Source: DATBDE01 sp036270095
GTDB taxonomy: Bacteria > Actinomycetota > Thermoleophilia > Solirubrobacterales > Solirubrobacteraceae
DNA length: 31,011 nucleotides
Reading direction: 5' to 3'
NCBI GenBank assembly: GCA_036270095.1
Contig: DATBDE010000069.1
Coordinates: forward strand, 1-31,011
In this document: positions 1 to 7,299 of the stretch, piece by piece
Position numbering within the stretch: position 1 is the stretch's first letter
Layout: the number at the start of each line of letters is the position of its first letter
Notes under the pieces: model-generated
Seen by the model: only the letters and a program-made list of their open reading frames with translations
Told to the model about the DNA's origin: nothing
Databases searched by the model: none
Program-made: the position numbers and the translations under genes

Positions 1-128
1 CCGAGACCAGCCTCGCCGCGGATCACGAGCACTGCGCTCTGGCCCTCTCGGACGTTCTCGAGCAGCCGGTCCAGGTACTCGCGCTCGCTGGTCCGGCCGA
101 CGAACGCCGGCGGACGCTTGGCGGCCAT
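1..128 (-). CDS. LuxR-family AAA-ATPase regulator, N-terminal fragment
   Basis: This is the 5' end of a gene that reads leftward out of the window. The ATG at 126-128 begins MAAKRPPAFVGRTSEREYL and continues to RGEAGLG, where the Walker A P-loop (GEAGxGKT) starts. The order 'VGR-x-x-ERE-x-LDRLL, then V-x-RGEAG' matches the N-terminus of large MalT-like regulators with an ATPase domain and a C-terminal LuxR helix-turn-helix, and it resembles the two larger paralogues further right in this window. Only about 42 residues are visible, so the C-terminal DNA-binding domain is presumed. It diverges from the SnoaL-like gene at 420, so the roughly 290 bases between them should hold both promoters; I see no clear -35/-10 pair there. 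Confidence 0.75.
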   Translation of the reverse strand, partial: MAAKRPPAFVGRTSEREYLDRLLENVREGQSAVLVIRGEAGL

Positions 129-419
129 GCCGTCAAGCGCAAATCGCGCGGCAAAATGCAGAGCGCCCGAGTGCCGACACGCGGCGTGCCTGCTGCGGAC
201 GATTTCGCGCGTGGGTGGAGGCCGACTCGGAGGACGGCTGACGCCGAGATCGAATTCCGTCAGCCTGGCGAGGCTGTGAAGACTCCCTCCATCCCGGAGG
301 CGAAAGGTCATCAGCATCCTGCCGGGCTGCTCGCGACCCGTCGAGGGGTCGATGACTCCGAGTTGCGGGACCTCCCCACGGTGCGCGACGCTGTGCCCTC
401 CCGATCAGGAGCCCTCTTC

Positions 420-797
420 ATGACGACTACAGGGACACCGACGCCGTCGCTGCAGGCGTTTCTCGAGGCATTCAACGCTCACGATGTCGACGCTGTCATG
501 TCGTTCTTCGCTGAAGATTGTGCCTTCGACACGCCGCGCGGGCCGACGCCCGGAGGGCGCCACCTGGTCGGTAAGCAGGAGGTCCGAGAAGGGATCCAGG
601 CACGGTTCGACGGGATCCCGGACATCCACTACGGCGACGAGCGCCACTGGACGTGCGGTCACCGTGGCGTATCCGAGTGGACGATTCGCGGCACCCAACT
701 GGACGGTGAGTCCATCGAGGTGCGCGGCTGCGACCTATTCGAGTTCAACGGCGACAAGATCAGCCGCAAGGACTCCTTCTGGAAGATCGTCGATTGA
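420..797 (+). CDS. SnoaL-like / NTF2-fold protein
   Basis: A 125-residue protein of the nuclear transport factor 2 / SnoaL fold. The N-terminal helix reads LQAFLEAFNAHDVDAVMSFF, followed by the typical 'AEDCAFDTPRG' strand, a 'VGKQEVREGI' helix and a C-terminal sheet ending in DLFEFNGDKISRKDSFWKIV. Family members bind small molecules, and some act as cyclases or isomerases; no substrate can be named here. The frame is open back to 156, but the ATG at 420 is chosen because AGGAG at 407-411 lies 8 bases before it and the NTF2 fold starts right after it. The next gene, a multicopper oxidase, follows after 68 bases with its own candidate promoter, so co-transcription is uncertain. Confidence 0.8.
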   Translation: MTTTGTPTPSLQAFLEAFNAHDVDAVMSFFAEDCAFDTPRGPTPGGRHLVGKQEVREGIQARFDGIPDIHYGDERHWTCGHRGVSEWTIRGTQLDGESIEVRGCDLFEFNGDKISRKDSFWKIVD

Positions 798-823
798 CGT
801 GTGGCCGGCCGGGCGGCTATGGT
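794..823 (+). promoter_or_regulatory. Candidate promoter of the multicopper oxidase gene
   Basis: TTGACG at 794-799 and TATGGT at 818-823 are separated by 18 bases, a fair sigma-70-type -35/-10 pair. The -35 overlaps the stop codon of the SnoaL-like gene. A start site near 830 would give a leader of about 35 bases ending in the AAGGGAG ribosome binding site before the ATG at 866. A further TTGACA at 823-828 has no good -10 partner. Confidence 0.35.
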
Positions 824-865
824 TGACACGGCCTGTGCGGTCACACACCGCAAGGGAGCTGCACT

Positions 866-2665
866 ATGTCGCGTGTCGCTTCTCGTCTTGTAGCGCTGGC
901 CGTAGCCGTTGGAGCATTGGTGGTGGTCGGATCGATCACCGTTGGGCTGCCGTTCGCCATGGGGGCGCAGGCGCGCACCCCAGGCGGTCACTGCGCCGCG
1001 CGCTTCCCTGAGGTCATTCGCGACGGTTTCCCTGAGCCCGCGATGCGGTTCAGTTCGCACGGCCAGCTGCGGACGACACTGCGCATGTCCACGGGCCCTG
1101 TGCAGGTCGCTGGCGGCCGGTATACGACGGAGACGTACGAGGGGGCTTTCCCGGGGCCGACGCTGGTCATCTGTCCTGGGGACGACGTGACCGCGCGGGT
1201 CGTGAACGACATGGCGACGAAGGAGCCGACGAACCTCCACGTGCATGGTCTGCATGTGTCCCCACGGGGACATGGCGACAACGTCTTCCTCGAGATCCCC
1301 CCGGGCAGAAGTCTGACGTACCACTACCGCCTCCCGCTCGACCATGACCCCGGCGCGTTCTGGTATCACCCGCATCTCCACAGGTACGTGGCCCCGCAGA
1401 TCTTTGCCGGCCTCTCCGGAATGATTGTCGTGGAAGGTGGCCTCGACAACCTGCTCGCGAGGATCCCGCAACGGCTGATGATGATCCAGAGCACCGAGCT
1501 GTGCGGCCCGGACCGGCAATCGGCGCCGTTCGCGCTCTCGTCGGCTGGCCGGACCAGCGGATCTGAGCCGTGCGACTTCCCGGGTCGGGCGATACCGGAT
1601 GCGCTTACCAATGAGCGCTTCACCCCGCTGTTCGTCAACGGGACGCTCAATCCGTCGGTGAAGATCCGGCCCGGGCAGCTGCAGCGCTGGCGCATCTTCA
1701 ACGCGAACAACAACCGCATCATCAGGCTCAACTTGTCGAACCAGCCGATGTGGGTGCTGGCGGAGGATGGCAACACGCTTCCGCGCATGCGACGCGTGAG
1801 GACGCTGATGATCTCACCGGGGTCCCGTCGAGAGATCCTGGTTCGCGGGTCGCGCCGGGGGACCAACCGGCTCACGGCGTTGCCGTTCGCCCAGTTCCCG
1901 GGCGGAAATAAGCCGGATCTGACGTCCAAGAGCGGCGGGCCGACGCCCGACCAGACGGTGCTGAGGTTGCGCTCGTCAGGGCCTGCGGCGAACGACAGAC
2001 TCCCGCGCGCACCGCTGGCGCATCCGGTTGACCTGCGCATAGCCCATGTCGACCGTCATCGCAACATCGCCTTCTCCGAGGCCCCCGACCCGGCGGGCGG
2101 CACGTCGTTCAAGGTGAACGGCGCCGTATTCGACCATCGCGTGACGCCAATCACCATGAAGTTGGGATCGGTGGAAGAGTGGCGGCTGCTGAACACCAGT
2201 TCCGAATGGCACACCTTCCACATCCATCAGAATCCGTTCCAAACGGTCAGCGTGGACGGCCACAGGCTCGAAGCGGTGACCTATGAGGACAACGTGGCCA
2301 TGCCGCCATGCCACGTGGAGCCTCATCCCGCCGATCCGTCTGACCCGCACTGCGTCAGTCCGAGCGTGGTGGTCATCCGCATGCGCCCGACCGACTTCAC
2401 CGGCCGCTTCGTGCTCCATTGTCACGTCTCCAACCATGGGGACCGCGGCATGATGATGGCCGTTCAAGTCGTGCGACATCCCACGCGCCCGCAGCAGGCG
2501 CGGTCGGTCGCGCAGTCGCCGGGCATGCGGATCGAGTCGGCGTCCTACGGAGGGAGCCCCGTGAGCGCGCGAGCCGCGGGTGAAGTCATTTACTTCGTCT
2601 GCCATCTCGGTACGTCGCCGGGCTCGACGCCGACATCGCGGAGGGTCACAGGGTCAGGGGCATGA
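866..2665 (+). CDS. Secreted multicopper oxidase
   Basis: A 599-residue multicopper oxidase of the laccase/CotA/FtsP type, which oxidises phenols, metals or bilirubin-like substrates and reduces O2 to water. All four copper-binding segments are visible: HVHGLHV (about 125-131), WYHPHLH (166-172), EWHTFHIHQNPF (447-458) and HCHVSNHGDRGMM (518-530). The last carries the type 1 Cys, its flanking His residues and an axial Met. The first 35 residues form a hydrophobic signal region (LVALAVAVGALVVVGSITVG), so the enzyme acts outside the membrane. AAGGGAG lies about 8 bases before the ATG. The last 55 or so residues, after VVRHPTRPQQ, do not look like part of the fold; they may be run-on sequence or the result of a shift near 2500. 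The region downstream is also degenerate. Confidence 0.92.
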   Translation: MSRVASRLVALAVAVGALVVVGSITVGLPFAMGAQARTPGGHCAARFPEVIRDGFPEPAMRFSSHGQLRTTLRMSTGPVQVAGGRYTTETYEGAFPGPTLVICPGDDVTARVVNDMATKEPTNLHVHGLHVSPRGHGDNVFLEIPPGRSLTYHYRLPLDHDPGAFWYHPHLHRYVAPQIFAGLSGMIVVEGGLDNLLARIPQRLMMIQSTELCGPDRQSAPFALSSAGRTSGSEPCDFPGRAIPDALTNERFTPLFVNGTLNPSVKIRPGQLQRWRIFNANNNRIIRLNLSNQPMWVLAEDGNTLPRMRRVRTLMISPGSRREILVRGSRRGTNRLTALPFAQFPGGNKPDLTSKSGGPTPDQTVLRLRSSGPAANDRLPRAPLAHPVDLRIAHVDRHRNIAFSEAPDPAGGTSFKVNGAVFDHRVTPITMKLGSVEEWRLLNTSSEWHTFHIHQNPFQTVSVDGHRLEAVTYEDNVAMPPCHVEPHPADPSDPHCVSPSVVVIRMRPTDFTGRFVLHCHVSNHGDRGMMMAVQVVRHPTRPQQARSVAQSPGMRIESASYGGSPVSARAAGEVIYFVCHLGTSPGSTPTSRRVTGSGA

Positions 2666-3338
2666 CGACGACGCGCCTGCGACGGCGGACTTGACGCCGC
2701 CTCGCAGGCGTACGGTGACCTGGCTCAGCGCATCGGGGCCTCGGTGCCCATCCCGGTCAAGCGGGCCATGTGTAGGTGCGCTCCTGTACGCCAGGTCCTG
2801 AAACCGTACGGAGGCCGTGCATCGCGGCGCTACTCCATCGATTGAATAACGCCGTCGGCGGCTGGCGACACGGCTCGTCGACGCTGCCGAGGACTGGGGC
2901 CGCGCTCGGCACCGGCTGCGGACGCCGCGTGTGGAGACGTTGTGGCAGGTCTCGACCCGGCATCTGCGTGACCAACGACCGCCTTGAGACGCAGAGCGAG
3001 CCCCAGTGCCTGGTCAGCGCGTCGAGTCGCTCGACCGCTCCGTCAAGCCCGATGTTCGAGTCGCTGCGCGTGTACCCCATCGAGGAGCTGCCGCTAGCAC
3101 CTCATTCGCCATAGCCAGGCTGACGCGGCGTCGGTGGTCGTGCGGGTGCCCTTCGGCTTTCCGCCTCCACATGCTCGCGATGAACTTCGGGCCGGCGCCC
3201 AAGGCGTGCTCATCCCCTCGGGGCTTGCAGCAGTGGCCCGGGAGGTGTAGGAAGCACGCGAGAGCGGCGAGGCGAGAACCGACGAGCTCGCCCGAGCGCC
3301 GGATCGAGATCGCCGTAAACGAGCGAATGGAGGAACGA
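2666..3338 (+). other. Stretch with no intact gene; several short coding-like remnants
   Basis: No single reading frame covers this region. Short stretches look coding on the plus strand but switch frame and hit stops. One is LDAASQAYGDLAQRIGASV, in the oxidase frame just after its stop (about 2690-2750). Another is RRLATRLVDAAEDWGRARHR near 2860-2920. A third is VVVRVPFGFPPPHARDELRA (about 3135-3195), which runs to a TAG at 3248-3250. I recognise none of them. The likeliest reading is one or more decayed or frameshifted genes; the alternative is chance open frames in high-GC DNA. Confidence 0.4.
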
Positions 3339-3692
3339 GTGCCTGAGCGCATCGTCCTGCTCAAATGGAAGCCGGGGATCAACGAGGCGCAGGTGCAGGG
3401 CGCGCTGGAGGGGGCCGATCGCCTGACTGAGATCCCGGGGGTCCAGAGAGTCATTTTCGGGCGCGACACCTCTGGAGCCGAACACGGCTACACCCACGCG
3501 CTCATAATCGAGCTGGACGCCGACACCAAGCTACCCGAGTACCTCGACCACCCGATCCGCCGCCGCTACCACGAGCAGCTCGCGCCGATCGAGGAGCAGC
3601 GCGTCGAGATCGACCTGCCGGCAGCGCGCACGCTGCTCCCGCATGGCCACAGCGAAGGGGATTGGGAGTGGGCTGGATACAGGGGCTTTTAG
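3339..3692 (+). CDS. Dabb (stress-responsive A/B barrel) domain protein
   Basis: A 117-residue protein whose first 95 or so residues fit the dimeric alpha/beta barrel (Dabb) family. It opens with PERIVLLKWKPGINEAQVQ, then an IPGVQRVIFGRDTSG strand-turn and 'HGYTHALIIELDADTKLPEYLDHP', ending with 'RRRYHEQLAPIEEQRVEIDL'. The H-x-x-L-x-x-W/K opening and the YLDHP-x-RRR-Y-H segment are typical. Family members are small dimeric proteins of mostly unknown activity; a few are cyclases. The GTG at 3339 is chosen because GGAGG (3329-3333) stands 5 bases before it. An in-frame ATG at 3327 would have no binding site. Confidence 0.75.
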   Translation: MPERIVLLKWKPGINEAQVQGALEGADRLTEIPGVQRVIFGRDTSGAEHGYTHALIIELDADTKLPEYLDHPIRRRYHEQLAPIEEQRVEIDLPAARTLLPHGHSEGDWEWAGYRGF

Positions 3693-3787
3693 CTCCTCGT
3701 CCTTCCCCGGCACCAGCGTTCTTCGGCTCAAGGCGAGGATGAGCCCGCAGCAGGTCGGCGTGGGGCCGCCCGCCGGTGGCATGGCGT

Positions 3788-4054
3788 TCATGGCGGGCAC
3801 CGACGGCTGGAAATACCCGGCGCTTCCCCGCCAATTGGCGCTCCCGGCCCTACAACGAGAAAACTGTTGCGGTTGAGCGCTTCGACCTTGGAACCGGAAG
3901 GGGTCGTCTTCACGACAAAGGCGTGGTGCGGCCCGACTACGAGGTGCGACGACGCGTGTCTCCGGATTTGCTCGGCAGCATCAACGGCGTCGTCCTTTAC
4001 CTCCGCCCGCTCGAAGAAACGAGAGTTACTAGTACTCGTGACACTGACGCTCAC
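3788..4054 (-). CDS. Possible small protein coupled to the NHL-repeat gene
   Basis: An 88-codon frame whose GTG start (4052-4054) overlaps the TGA of the NHL-repeat gene as GTGA, the usual layout for translational coupling in this window. The product contains FFERAEVKDDAVDAAEQIRR and then HLVVGPHHAFVVKTTPSG, which reads like real protein rather than a shadow. I recognise no family. Third-position GC is visibly lower than in neighbouring genes, and the last 25 residues are low-complexity, so it may be a fragment. If it is not a gene, 3693-4050 holds nothing else I can name. Confidence 0.3.
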   Translation of the reverse strand: MSVSVTSTSNSRFFERAEVKDDAVDAAEQIRRHASSHLVVGPHHAFVVKTTPSGSKVEALNRNSFLVVGPGAPIGGEAPGISSRRCPP

Positions 4055-5151
4055 CCGACGCGCAGCAGGCGCACGCGGTCGTTGCCGGGGTCGGTGACCA
4101 GCAGGCGTCCGCGACCGGCCACCGACAGGCCCGAGGGCCACGCGAGATTCCCGGCACGCGCCGCGCTCGCCTCGCCGGTGAAGCCCGGGCGCGGCCGTCC
4201 GCCTGCGACCGTGGTCAGGCGGCCGTCGCGCAGCACGCGGACCGCGTTGTCGATCAGGTCGACCACGTAGATGTCGCGGCCCACCGCGGCCAGATGGCCG
4301 GGGACGCCGATCCAGGCGGCGCGGGCCCCGACCTGGCCGCCGAGATGGAGGCCGCGGGCCACGTTGCCGGGGGCGGGCGGGGGTGCATGGAACGCCGCCG
4401 CGGCGCCAAGGCAGTAGCCGGGATCGCCCGAACCGGCGATGGTCGTCATGCGCCCCGCCGCGTCGACGAAGCGGATGCGGCAGTTCGACCCGTCGGCGAT
4501 CGCGACGCCGCCGCGGTAGGCGACCGCGTCGGCGGGGGCGGACAGCTCGGCCTTGGTGGCCCGGCCGCCATCGCCGGTGTAGCCCTTGGTGCCGTTGCCG
4601 GCCACCACGCTCAGCCGGCGGTGGCGGTAGCGCAGGATCTTGTTGGTGCCGGCGTCGGTGACCAGGAGGCCGCCGCCGCTCGCGGGCTGGACCGACGCAG
4701 GCTGCTGGAGGCCGTCGGCGGGCCCGGCCGCAGTGCGCATGCGCCCGTGGCCGTCGACGATGCGGAGCTTGTGGTTGAAGGTGTCCGCGATCGCGAAGCC
4801 GCCCCCCGGCAATGCCGCGACGCCGTGGGGCAGGTTGAGGCACAGGTCCCAGGCCATGCCATTGTCGCCGCAGTCGCCCTGCCGCCCGCTGCCGGCGATG
4901 GTCTGGATCCGTCCGGTCCGGCTGACGTAGCGGATCCGTTGGTTGGACGAGTCGGCGATGTAGAAGCCACCCCGCCGGTCGGCGGACACCTGCGCCGGCC
5001 GGGCCAGGCGGGCCTGGGTGGCCGGACCGCCGTCGCCCGCGAAGCCTGGGTCGCCGGGGAAGCCACGCCCGCTCCCCGCCACCGTCTGCAGGCTGCCGGT
5101 GGGCAGCAGCCCGGAGGCGGCGGCGAGGAGCAGCGTGACGACCAGGGCCAT
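4051..5151 (-). CDS. Secreted NHL-repeat beta-propeller protein
   Basis: A 366-residue protein with an N-terminal hydrophobic signal segment (MALVVTLLLAAASGLLPTGS), then repeated units of the NHL type. Each has a 'tVAGsG-x-G-F/Y-x-GDGGpAt-A-L-P-x-V' part followed by 'gg-x-yIADs-N-x-RIR-V'. Clear copies begin near residues 22, 84, 176 and 312. The fold is expected to be a beta-propeller exposed outside the membrane; NHL propellers usually bind proteins or ligands and some have lyase activity. No catalytic residues are recognisable. No strong ribosome binding site precedes the ATG. It lies 184 bases after the YceI gene, so it may have its own promoter. Confidence 0.85.
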   Translation of the reverse strand: MALVVTLLLAAASGLLPTGSLQTVAGSGRGFPGDPGFAGDGGPATQARLARPAQVSADRRGGFYIADSSNQRIRYVSRTGRIQTIAGSGRQGDCGDNGMAWDLCLNLPHGVAALPGGGFAIADTFNHKLRIVDGHGRMRTAAGPADGLQQPASVQPASGGGLLVTDAGTNKILRYRHRRLSVVAGNGTKGYTGDGGRATKAELSAPADAVAYRGGVAIADGSNCRIRFVDAAGRMTTIAGSGDPGYCLGAAAAFHAPPPAPGNVARGLHLGGQVGARAAWIGVPGHLAAVGRDIYVVDLIDNAVRVLRDGRLTTVAGGRPRPGFTGEASAARAGNLAWPSGLSVAGRGRLLVTDPGNDRVRLLRVG

Positions 5152-5335
5152 GCAAGGGTTGATACCCGGCCGTCACGCGCGGGGGCTCGCGGCCAAGCGC
5201 TCGGGCCGGTCCTCGGAGACGAAGGTCCCGGCTGCCCGGATCTCACCCGTGCCACGTCGTCGCCTGTCGGATCGTGACGAGCGACCGGGATCCCTGGGCG
5301 CTGGACCATCTCGAGCCCCCCGCATCTCGAGCTCG

Positions 5336-5926
5336 TCATCTTCGGTAATAGTCGATCGCGCCCGTTCGCTCGAGGTCGTCGAGGAGGATCGCCTCGATGT
5401 CGAGGGCCAGCTCGATCTCGTTGCTGACGACCACACCGCCGCCGGGGATCTCGTCCTGCCAGGAGACTCCGAAGTCGCGCCGGTCGATTCTTGCGGTCGC
5501 CTCGAAGCCGATGCGGCGCATCTCGCCCTTGTTCACGTCGCCCTCCCACCACGGCGTCCGCCACTCGCCGAGGTAGCCGATGTCGAGCGGCACCGTCCGT
5601 GTGACGCCGCGGATCGTCAGCTCGACCTCGCCCTTGAACGCGGTACCCGCGGTCCGCTCGGTGAAGCGGCCGCTGAAGGCGATCCTGGGGTGGTTGTCGA
5701 TGTCGAAGAAGTCGGCGCTGCGCAGGTGGGCGTCGCGGGCGGGTTCTCCGGTCCAGATCCCCGTGGCGTCGATCTCGCCGTGGAAGGTCGCGGCCAGGCA
5801 GCGGTCCCAGTCGAGCTCGAGCTCGCCGTGGATGTCCTTGAACAAGCCGCGCACCCAGGTGACCATCATGTGCCGGGCGCGGAACTCCGCCTCGGTGTGC
5901 CCCGGCTCGAACATCCAGGTCGCCAT
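5336..5926 (-). CDS. YceI-family protein
   Basis: A 196-residue YceI-like lipocalin-fold protein. It opens with TWMFEPGHTEAEFRARHMMV, the usual 'D-x-x-H-S/T-x-x-x-F-x-x-x-H-x-x-v' strand, followed by 'VRGLFKDIHGELELDW', 'FDIDNHPRIAFSG', the 'GEVELTIRGVTRTVPLDIGY' strand and a 'RRDFGVSW' motif near the C-terminus. Family members bind isoprenoid-like lipids in a barrel. No signal peptide is visible, so this one looks cytoplasmic. It begins 16 bases after the DsbA-like gene and is probably co-transcribed with it and with the LUD gene. Start at ATG 5924-5926; a second Met four codons in is possible. Confidence 0.88.
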   Translation of the reverse strand: MATWMFEPGHTEAEFRARHMMVTWVRGLFKDIHGELELDWDRCLAATFHGEIDATGIWTGEPARDAHLRSADFFDIDNHPRIAFSGRFTERTAGTAFKGEVELTIRGVTRTVPLDIGYLGEWRTPWWEGDVNKGEMRRIGFEATARIDRRDFGVSWQDEIPGGGVVVSNEIELALDIEAILLDDLERTGAIDYYRR

Positions 5927-5942
5927 CAGTGCGCGGGGGCGG

Positions 5943-6479
5943 TCATCGGGCCAGCACCTCGGCCAGGGAGGCGGCGTCGTAATCGCCGCGGTAGACGGCC
6001 CCGTCGATGACCAGGGTCGGCGTCCCCCGCACCTGCCCCGAGGCCAGGCCACCATCCACGTCGCGGCGGATTCGCCCGAGCACCGCAGCGGCGGCCCGGT
6101 CGACGTCGAACCTCGGCCGGTCGAGCCCGACCTCGCCGGCGTAGCGCCGGAGGTCGTCGTCCTCGAGGGCGGTCTGGCGCCGGAAGAGCAGGTCGTGCAT
6201 CTCCCAGAAGCGTTGCTGGAGTGCGGCCGCCTCGGCGGCGGCGGCGGCGGCGCGGGCGTGCGGGTGAATCTCAGTCAACGGGAAGTGGCGGAAGGCGTAG
6301 CGCACGTTCTGCTGTCTCCGGACCCGGTCGATCTGGTGAACGGCGGCGCGGGTGTAGGGGCATTCGAAGTCGCCGTAGACGAGGATAAGACGGTCTACCT
6401 CGCCCCCGCGCACGTGATCGATCTCGTCGTCGAGGGCCGGAATGGTCGGCTCGGTCTGTGTCATCGGAGGACAACTCAT
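5943..6479 (-). CDS. DsbA-family thioredoxin-fold protein
   Basis: A 178-residue thioredoxin-fold protein of the DsbA/FrnE type. The active-site region is VYGDFECPYTRAA (residues 34-46), with a single Cys at 40 in a C-P-Y-T arrangement in place of CxxC. The cis-Pro loop is RGTPTLVIDG (151-160), and the helical insertion between them is normal. With one cysteine it is more likely to work in thiol or glutathione-like exchange, or as a redox-linked transferase, than as a dithiol oxidase. No signal peptide is seen. The ATG at 6477-6479 overlaps the stop of the 17-codon leader as ATGA, which favours this start through coupling; an alternative ATG lies at 6462-6464. Neither has a ribosome binding site of its own. 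Confidence 0.85.
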   Translation of the reverse strand: MSCPPMTQTEPTIPALDDEIDHVRGGEVDRLILVYGDFECPYTRAAVHQIDRVRRQQNVRYAFRHFPLTEIHPHARAAAAAAEAAALQQRFWEMHDLLFRRQTALEDDDLRRYAGEVGLDRPRFDVDRAAAAVLGRIRRDVDGGLASGQVRGTPTLVIDGAVYRGDYDAASLAEVLAR

Positions 6480-6529
6480 GATGGCGCCGAGCGTGCCTGT
6501 GCCAGGAAGCGATCGAGGATGTCGCTCAT
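6476..6529 (-). CDS. 17-residue leader peptide before the DsbA-like gene
   Basis: ATG at 6527-6529 encodes MSDILDRFLAQARSAPS and stops at TGA 6476-6478, sharing ATGA with the next start. AGGAG stands 8 bases before this ATG, the best ribosome binding site between the LUD and DsbA-like genes, whereas the DsbA-like ATG has none. It may be a true leader that delivers ribosomes to the DsbA-like gene. It could instead be the old N-terminus of a gene cut short by a frameshift. Confidence 0.4.
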   Translation of the reverse strand: MSDILDRFLAQARSAPS

Positions 6530-6544
6530 AGCGACTGCTCCTCT

Positions 6545-7171
6545 CTAGAAGCCCACCGACCGCTCGATGAGGACGACATGGATGCGGCCGGGCAGCTCCT
6601 GGTGGATCTCCAGGACCTTCCCAATCACGCTGTTCTGTCCGTACACGGCCACCGCGCGTGCGTCCTCGAGTCTCAGGCTGTGCTCGCGGATCCGGTCGTG
6701 CGCCGCCTCCAGCGAAGGGACGAGCTTCTGGGCGCCGACGACGAAGATGACGTTCATCGCCCCCCAGGCGTACGAGGCGAGCTGGCTGCCGGAGGCCGAG
6801 GCGATGACCAGCACCCCGTCGCGGGTCACGGCGTGCACACTGCCGAGCGCGTAGTCGGGCTGACCGCTGATCGCCTTCATCTCCTGCGCCTGCGTCTCGA
6901 AGTCGAGCGCCAGCATCTTGTTGCGTGCCGACTCGTACGACTCGGAGCCGTTGATCGCCTCCGCGATGCCGGTCTCGTCCAGCGTGACCGAAGTGTTGGT
7001 CATCACGGAGGCGCCGATCGGGATGCGGGCGAGGACCGCCTCGCGGGCAGCGTCGAGGCCATCGACGACCTCGACGCTGGATCCGTGCTCCTCGACCGCG
7101 ATGACGGTAGCCGCGAGCGTCGGCTCATCCGGCAGCGCGGTGAATCGGTCAGATGCCTGGTACGTGCTCAC
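6545..7171 (-). CDS. LUD-domain protein (LutC/YkgG-like)
   Basis: A 208-residue LUD-domain protein. Segments typical of the family are VVDGLDAAREAVLARIPIG, 'SVMTNTSVTLDETGI', 'PDYALGSVHAVTRDGVLVIAS', the 'GSQLASYAWGAMNVIFVVGAQKLV' core and 'EDARAVAVYG'. LutC-type proteins take part in lactate utilisation alongside LutA and LutB. No LutA or LutB is visible here, so its role is open. The GTG at 7169-7171 is chosen over a longer frame because GGAGG lies 8 bases before it. The genes for the 17-residue leader, the DsbA-like protein and the YceI protein follow closely on the same strand. Confidence 0.82.
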   Translation of the reverse strand: MSTYQASDRFTALPDEPTLAATVIAVEEHGSSVEVVDGLDAAREAVLARIPIGASVMTNTSVTLDETGIAEAINGSESYESARNKMLALDFETQAQEMKAISGQPDYALGSVHAVTRDGVLVIASASGSQLASYAWGAMNVIFVVGAQKLVPSLEAAHDRIREHSLRLEDARAVAVYGQNSVIGKVLEIHQELPGRIHVVLIERSVGF

Positions 7172-7299
7172 TTGTCGGTCCTCCGATGCGGTGGCCGGGC
7201 CTGGTGCGCTGAGCCTGACGCCGCCGTGGCGGGCTCGCATCGGCCACTGGACAGTCCGGTCGGCCATTGGTGGCGCGTTGTAACGTCCGCGCGGGTCGG

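Noticed and set aside
286..300. Small hairpin CCTCC-ATCCC-GGAGG between the first two genes
   Set aside because: Only five base pairs, common by chance at this GC content, and not placed like a terminator.
156..419. In-frame extension of the SnoaL-like gene upstream of ATG 420
   Set aside because: The family fold starts at 420 and a good AGGAG lies just before it; the 88 extra residues are not protein-like.
3693..3790. Possible gene between the Dabb gene and the small minus-strand frame
   Set aside because: No start with a binding site, and the product has no recognisable pattern.
4294..5277. Long plus-strand frame opposite the NHL-repeat gene
   Set aside because: A shadow of the NHL gene; the minus strand shows clear repeats and a signal peptide.
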